Assembly: GCA_947628955.1 (NCBI GenBank)
Contig: CANRBX010000028.1
Coordinates: 1-35,206, forward strand
From: an uncultured Lachnospiraceae bacterium
GTDB taxonomy: Bacteria > Bacillota > Clostridia > Lachnospirales > Lachnospiraceae
Reading direction: 5' to 3'
Length of the DNA stretch: 35,206 nucleotides
A program made the translations under genes and the position numbers. Below are positions 31,426-35,206 of this stretch, piece by piece. Below the pieces are notes generated by a model. It had not been told where the DNA came from and ran no database searches. It worked only from the letters and a program-made list of their open reading frames with translations. Within the stretch, counting starts at the first letter, position 1. Every line of letters begins with the position of its first letter.

Positions 31426-31793
31426 GTCAAGAACTTAAAATTCACAGATGTTGCTTTACTGGTCATCGTCCTGAAAAGCTGACGGCTGATTCCGCGGCAA
31501 TCAAAGAGGTACTGGCGACCGAAGTTGATAAGGCCATTGCCGATGGCATCACAGAATTTATTACAGGGATGGCGCGTGGCGTTGATCTATGGGCAGCCGA
31601 GTTGGTATTAGAACGAAGAGAAACAAACCCATCAATCTCACTTTTCTGTGCCATTCCGTATGAGGGCTTTGAGAATAAATGGTCAGAATCTTGGCAAAGT
31701 TTATATCGAAATATTCCAGCCAACGCCGACGGGTCTAAGGTGTTTCAACCGCATTTTAGAATTCTGAAAAACATATTTCATGAAGATATGTGA
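31422..31793 (+). pseudogene. SLOG-family (DUF1273/YpsA-like) protein, C-terminally truncated
   Basis: CCFTGHRPEKL at residues 10-20 is the N-terminal nucleotide-binding strand and loop of DUF1273, a SLOG Rossmann-like family thought to bind nucleotide-derived ligands; FITGMARGVDLWAAELVL (44-61) is its second conserved block. Family members run to about 180 residues. Here the sequence departs from the family after about residue 105 (ANADGSKVF) and stops at 123, with no homologous continuation seen downstream. It is co-encoded with the Spo0A-C-like protein. Whether the short product folds is unclear. Confidence 0.7.
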
Positions 31794-31828
31794 ATCATGC
31801 GCCTGATTGTTTCCTTTCATGTAGAAAT

Positions 31829-31969
31829 TTATAGGACGGGCACCATTAAGTGTCGATAGTCCGGTCGCATCGGCAAAAGGAATCGTCTTTCCGCCACCTG
31901 CAGGAGCTTCGCCACCTCCGCGACACTTTTCCCGGACTGAAGCCGGGCCTCTTTGAATCGGTATGCCAT
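31829..31969 (-). pseudogene. N-terminal fragment of an XRE-type helix-turn-helix protein
   Basis: On the minus strand ATG 31969 (preceded by GGGGGTGAG) reads MAYRFKEARLQSGKSVAEVA and KLLQV, the first two helices of an XRE DNA-binding domain. The frame then leaves the family and stops after 46 residues, before the recognition helix is complete. A different minus-strand frame over the same stretch stays open (IPFADATGLSTLNGARPINF) and may be another scrap. The gap 31794-32007 holds nothing else. Confidence 0.5.
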
Positions 31970-32007
31970 AAGGCTCACCCCCTGTTACAGTGAATTCGGA
32001 TATCGGC

Positions 32008-33366
32008 CTACTGCTTACGTTCAGTTATTTTCCAATATCCGGATTTGTCGGAACCGATTCTTTCAATGATTCCTTTTTCCTTTAGCCTTTTTATTTGGAC
32101 AGATACAAACTTCCTGCCAACACCCAATCTGCCGGCTATATCCTGATAGGTATAAGAAGGATTCTCTGTGAGCAGTTCGAGTATACGACTTTCATCTCCC
32201 GTCAAGTTTACAGTTCCATTTACAGTTCCATTTACAGTTCCATTTGGACCCCGAACAATGCGGCCTTCCGGAGCTGTAAATTTAATCATAACTGTATTAC
32301 CGGTAATATCGTATTCGGGTAAGGGGACATGATCTGCTTTGCAGGCATCACATATTTTTTCAATGCCGCGTCCCCAGCTTTCAATGAAACCCGCCAGATA
32401 ATAAACATGGGCAATGTTGGGATTGAAAGGCTCGGAGGAATGCTTTTCCATAAGCCTTGTCGCAGACCAATTCTCGGGGAGACGCCCACAGTTAGCGATA
32501 TAAAGTCTGTCATCATATACGCTCACTTGAATTGGGATTCCGCGTGCATAGTCCTTGTGGCATAGGGCATTCAACAGGGCCTCTCGCAGGGCCTCGTCCG
32601 GTACAAAATAGCGCTCAATGCGTTGAATACCTTCATAGGTAATCTTCGCCTTCATGTATTTTAGGTGGACAATTTCGATGATGCGATCAATCTGATCAAG
32701 CAAAGAACCATGGATCTCATCCTGATAACGCAAATCGGAGTCGCTTTCAAAGTATCCGATTTTGGTAAATGCGCCAAGCTGCCAGGTTTCGGGATCTTCG
32801 GCAAAGAGGAGCATCGCCGCGTTTGTCAGATATCCGTTATTCATCAGATGCAGCTTTTTCATCAAGGTTTCTTTCGTCTCATCTAATGCGCTTTTGTCGA
32901 TTCGCCCTTTTTTAGCAGCCCATTTTTTGAAACGCTTTACTACACCATCATCAACGTCATCTAACGTAAATGACGGAAGCGGGAGATTATCCCAGGTTGC
33001 TCCTTGTTTACGCAGCAAGAAACTCTCAAGCTCTAATCCAACCAATCTTTGGTTGGTACTGCCGCTTCGATAATAGTATGTGCCCTTATAGGAAATGGCA
33101 ATCGGGTAAGACTGAACTGAGATTTCAAGATATTCCTTTCCGCCGTCCTCCAACAGTCTTATGGGGACAATGATTCCCAAGGCATCTCTTATTTTATTTG
33201 GGAGATCTTCGAGGAGCTTGCGGGAATTTTTAACTCCTACAATTTCCCCCGCGTCATTCTTTCCGATATAAAGAGTACCACCTTGCGCATTGGCGAAGCC
33301 GCAAATCCATGCAAGATAATCATCCTTCCATATTTCTTTCCATTCTTCAGTCTGTAATTCAGGCAT
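32008..33366 (-). CDS. AlbA_2 domain ATP-binding transcriptional regulator-like protein (RecG-like C-terminus)
   Basis: A complete 452-residue member. Residues 1-120 form the AlbA_2 (Schlafen-type) domain: EWKEIWKDDYLAWICGFANA, GGTLYIGKNDAGEIVGV. Residues 240-370 form the HATPase_c_4-like part (EALREALLNALCHKDYARG; ESWGRGIEKICDACKADHVP). A linker repeat NGTVNGTVNGTV follows near 383-395, then a winged helix to the end (YTYQDIAGRLGVGRKFVSVQ). Such proteins are common in accessory regions and often called transcriptional regulators, but their role is poorly known. The start ATG overlaps the stop of the small HTH gene before it (ATGCCTGA), so translation is coupled. Confidence 0.88.
   Translation of the reverse strand: MPELQTEEWKEIWKDDYLAWICGFANAQGGTLYIGKNDAGEIVGVKNSRKLLEDLPNKIRDALGIIVPIRLLEDGGKEYLEISVQSYPIAISYKGTYYYRSGSTNQRLVGLELESFLLRKQGATWDNLPLPSFTLDDVDDGVVKRFKKWAAKKGRIDKSALDETKETLMKKLHLMNNGYLTNAAMLLFAEDPETWQLGAFTKIGYFESDSDLRYQDEIHGSLLDQIDRIIEIVHLKYMKAKITYEGIQRIERYFVPDEALREALLNALCHKDYARGIPIQVSVYDDRLYIANCGRLPENWSATRLMEKHSSEPFNPNIAHVYYLAGFIESWGRGIEKICDACKADHVPLPEYDITGNTVMIKFTAPEGRIVRGPNGTVNGTVNGTVNLTGDESRILELLTENPSYTYQDIAGRLGVGRKFVSVQIKRLKEKGIIERIGSDKSGYWKITERKQ
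32209..32244 (-). repeat. 12-bp perfect coding repeat (NGTV linker)
   Basis: TACAGTTCCATT occurs three times in a row on the plus strand (32209, 32221, 32233), encoding N-G-T-V units on the minus strand. Perfect copies suggest recent expansion. It lies between the ATPase-like part and the winged helix, as in the remnant at 1865-1966. Confidence 0.92.
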
Positions 33367-33565
33367 CGGTCTGTCCCTCTTTTCGCTTTATATATTTCCC
33401 GTTTTTAATGCGAGCGTCCGATGGCTTTTGCGCATTGTCGGGAATGATCCATGTTGCTCCGGCTTTCTGTGCGCCATCAATTCTGCCGCTGTTACACAAC
33501 GTAATGATGCGCCGTCTTGAAAGATTCCAGCGATCCGCTGCCTCCATGGCTGAAATGTATTTCAT
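33359..33565 (-). CDS. Small MerR/excisionase-like helix-turn-helix protein (68 aa)
   Basis: MKYISAMEAADRWNLSRRRI, then TLCNSGRIDGAQKAGATWII. An A-A-x-x-W-x-x-S-x-R-R-I helix-turn-helix is followed by a two-strand wing, with a basic tail. These small proteins are frequent in mobile and accessory regions of Clostridia. The start at 33565 has AAAGGAG ten bases upstream. Its stop overlaps the start of the AlbA_2 gene by 8 bp, so it probably regulates or partners that protein. A paralogue of identical length lies at 34250-34456. Confidence 0.8.
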   Translation of the reverse strand: MKYISAMEAADRWNLSRRRIITLCNSGRIDGAQKAGATWIIPDNAQKPSDARIKNGKYIKRKEGQTDA

Positions 33566-33640
33566 CTTGCAGGGCTCCTTTCTGAACTCACCACCTATTA
33601 TATTCATAATTTGGAACAATATCAAGGGCCTGAAAGAAAA

Positions 33641-33815
33641 AAGCTGACGGAAGCTGACGGAAAAAGGGAAACAGTTTGCAGAGCGAACCGCATCCCGCCT
33701 GATTGAAATCGAAAATTCCATTTTCGGTTCATGGATGGAAGAAGATGTCCAAAAATATCTCGAATTAACGGAACGGTTTTCTCTTAGCTTAAAAGCGAAA
33801 ATCGGAGAGTTGTAA
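33641..33815 (+). pseudogene. C-terminal fragment of a MarR family regulator
   Basis: The frame LTEKGKQFAERTASRLIEIE and KYLELTERFSLSLKAKIGEL to TAA at 33813-33815 is the end of a MarR winged helix plus the dimerisation helix. AAGCTGACGG is duplicated at 33641-33650 and 33651-33660, exactly at the breakpoint. No N-terminal half is present. Confidence 0.6.
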
Positions 33816-33837
33816 GCAATGTCAGGGAGGTGCTTAT

Positions 33838-34011
33838 ATGCTGCACAGAATGGAAGATAATAAATTGATAACCCGTTACATTCTGCCATCTATCAGCGCA
33901 ATGGTTGTTTCATTCGCCTATAATGTAGCAGACGGAATGTTTGTAGGTCAGGGAGTCGGTGAAAATGCGCTCGCTTTTGTTAATATAACGGTTCCGTCAC
34001 TGAGATCATGA
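33838..34011 (+). pseudogene. N-terminal fragment of a MATE family efflux transporter
   Basis: ATG 33838 (GGGAGG seven bases upstream) reads ITRYILPSISAMVVSFAYNV and ADGMFVGQGVGENALAFVNI, then T-V-P, the first helix pair of a MepA-like MATE exporter. After about residue 53 the match ends abruptly and a stop follows at 57, where the DNA switches to a serine-recombinase fragment. A MarR regulator directly before a MATE gene is a common pair, so both fragments probably derive from one resistance-type operon cut by recombination. Confidence 0.65.
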
Positions 34012-34012
34012 C

Positions 34013-34165
34013 GGGACTGGCGTTTCTGGGACGACGTTCGATAGACCGAACTTCAACCGGCTGGTGCAGGATGCGACGGCGGACGGGAAGATTAACCTGA
34101 TCCTCACAAAGGATCTCAGTAGGCTGGGTAGGGATTACATCGAGGCTGGCCGATATACGGATGTT
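34013..34165 (+). pseudogene. Internal fragment of a serine recombinase (resolvase N-terminal domain)
   Basis: GVSGTTFDRPNFNRLVQDAT, then ILTKDLSRLGRDYIEAGRYT, is the conserved resolvase catalytic-domain block (S-G-x-x-F-D-R-P and K-D-L-S-R-L-G-R-x-Y) of large serine recombinases. The catalytic Ser region, the rest of the domain and the DNA-binding part are absent. It is the best sign that a mobile element once occupied this edge. Confidence 0.7.
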
Positions 34166-34249
34166 TTAAATATCCGTCACCGCAATAATCTTGAAAAAGT
34201 TCGTTTAACCGCATATAATGACAATGATGAATGGGAGGAATGGCTTATC

Positions 34250-34456
34250 TTGCTCAATGCGATTTCTGTAAAAGAAGCTGCGGAAAAATGGCAGATTTCC
34301 GAACGACGGGTTCAGAGGCTGTGCGAAAGCGGCAGAGTCAAAGGTGTAAAGCGTTTTGGGCACTCGTGGATGATCCCCGCAGATGCAGAAAAGCCTTTCG
34401 ATTTAAGGCGCAAAGATCAGTCAGAGGGAGGCGCGAGTCATGCTGAAACAGATTAA
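34250..34456 (+). CDS. Small helix-turn-helix protein (68 aa), paralogue of the 33359-33565 gene
   Basis: AISVKEAAEKWQISERRVQR, then LCESGRVKGVKRFGHSWMIP, is a single helix-turn-helix plus wing, matching the other 68-residue protein in length and layout. A TTG start at 34250 is preferred: it has GGGAGG about 10 bases upstream and gives the family's short N-terminus. A longer frame from 34064 merely fuses the recombinase scrap. Its end overlaps the start of the LysR gene by 17 bp, implying coupled translation. It probably helps regulate that unit. Confidence 0.65.
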   Translation: MLNAISVKEAAEKWQISERRVQRLCESGRVKGVKRFGHSWMIPADAEKPFDLRRKDQSEGGASHAETD

Positions 34457-35206
34457 ATACTTTCAAGCCGTCGTTCGCGCAAACAGCTTCAGCGAAGCGG
34501 CGGAGCAATGTTACATATCGCAGTCCGCGATCTCTCAGCAGGTTCAGGCCTTGGAACGGGATCTGGGCGTAACGCTGCTGAAACGGGAAAACCGGCGTTT
34601 CTCCCTGACACCTGCCGGAGAGCATTTCTATCGGCAAAGCCTTCTGCTGATGGCGGATTTTGACCGGCTGTGCAAAGAAACAAAAAGGATCGCACAGGGA
34701 GAGGATTTTGTCCTGCGTATCGGATATATCAAAGGATACGGCGGTGCGGAATTTCAGCGGGCCGTGGCGGAATTTACGGCAAAGTACCCCGATATTCCCA
34801 TTGATATGAAAAACGGCAATCACGAGGACTTGTATGAACTGCTGCGTTCTAATCAGGTAGACTTAGTGCTGAACGATCAGAGACGCGCTTTCTCAGACGA
34901 GTATGTCAATACCGTTCTGACCGTTATAAGCTGCCATATTGAAATCTCCGTCAGAAATCCCATAGCCAGTCTGGAGTATGTCAATGTAGGCGATCTGCGG
35001 AACACTCCCTGTATTATAGTCGCGTCGAGGGAACAGCAGGAGAACGAACAGTCTTATTATCGTGAAATATATGGGATCGAGAGCAAATTCCTATTTGCCG
35101 AAAATCTGGATGAAGCTCGGCTGATGGTCGTGAGCGGGAAAGGTTTTCTCCCCATTGAGGGAGGCGAAGCGCCCACACAGTTTGCCGAGACGATTGCAAG
35201 GCTGCC
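34440..35206 (+). CDS. LysR family transcriptional regulator, cut by the window end
   Basis: The frame from ATG 34440 (GGGAGG eight bases upstream) stays open to the window edge (255 codons). Residues 1-60 are the LysR winged helix (FQAVVRANSFSEAAEQCYIS, QSAISQQVQALERDLGVTLL, SLTPAGEHFY). From residue 90 the effector-binding domain follows (LRIGYIKGYGGAEFQRAVAE, LYELLRSNQVDLVLNDQ). About 35-45 residues are missing beyond the edge. The target is unknown; LysR genes usually control a neighbouring operon, which would lie outside this window. Confidence 0.9.
   Translation, partial: MLKQIKYFQAVVRANSFSEAAEQCYISQSAISQQVQALERDLGVTLLKRENRRFSLTPAGEHFYRQSLLLMADFDRLCKETKRIAQGEDFVLRIGYIKGYGGAEFQRAVAEFTAKYPDIPIDMKNGNHEDLYELLRSNQVDLVLNDQRRAFSDEYVNTVLTVISCHIEISVRNPIASLEYVNVGDLRNTPCIIVASREQQENEQSYYREIYGIESKFLFAENLDEARLMVVSGKGFLPIEGGEAPTQFAETIARL

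Noticed and set aside
1694..33366. The two AlbA_2 sequences as direct repeats flanking a large mobile island
   Set aside because: They belong to different subfamilies by eye (different C-terminal motifs), lie on opposite strands, and the DNA between them is mostly ordinary metabolic and transport genes.

Overview
The window looks like chromosomal DNA of a Gram-positive gut-type Clostridia, most probably Lachnospiraceae. The support is indirect: AGGAGG-type ribosome binding sites almost everywhere, an ECF sigma factor with a DUF4179-type partner, a BlaI/M56 pair, a flavodoxin-ferredoxin protein, an AraC-controlled sugar ABC transporter without its own ATPase, and complete peptide and polar amino acid ABC transporters. 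No rRNA, tRNA, CRISPR array or intact insertion sequence was seen.

Layout. (1) 1-2.1 kb is an AT-richer accessory edge: a Fic-domain protein with a striking triple operator, then remnants of a PIN-like protein and of an AlbA_2-type ATP-binding protein. (2) 2.3-5.3 kb: a secreted HELGH zincin, then an ECF sigma factor with its DUF4179-like membrane partner. (3) 5.3-10.9 kb: a sugar-uptake cluster on the minus strand (substrate-binding protein, two permeases, an uncharacterised 288-residue protein) facing an AraC/cupin regulator. (4) 10.9-13.8 kb: a BlaI-type repressor with twin palindromic operators and an M56 membrane metalloprotease with a long repeat-bearing sensor region. (5) 14.2-21.3 kb, all plus strand: flavodoxin-ferredoxin protein, a TmcAL-like protein that lacks the nucleotide-binding motif, two adjacent DUF262 (GmrSD-like) proteins of which only the first carries the DUF1524/HNH-like motif, and a small alpha/beta hydrolase. 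(6) 21.4-27.5 kb: oppBCDF followed by oppA. (7) 27.8-30.9 kb, minus strand: a polar amino acid ABC transporter led by a single-pass membrane protein. (8) 31.1-35.2 kb: a second AT-richer accessory edge made of small regulators, an intact AlbA_2 protein, and scraps of SLOG, XRE, MarR, MATE and serine-recombinase genes, ending in a LysR regulator cut by the window edge.

Two signals stand out. First, the core from about 5.3 to 30.2 kb is full of short, degenerate tandem duplications: at least ten clusters with units of 15 to 63 bp. Several begin inside the last codons of a gene and run past its stop codon, so that the gene tail and its stop are echoed downstream; one gene tail is also found about 7 kb away. 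In two cases the last decayed repeat supplies the ribosome binding site or start region of the next gene. Clear examples inside genes are multiples of three. Second, the TmcAL-like/DUF262/DUF262 cluster is a candidate two-component nucleic-acid-targeting (defence-like) module.
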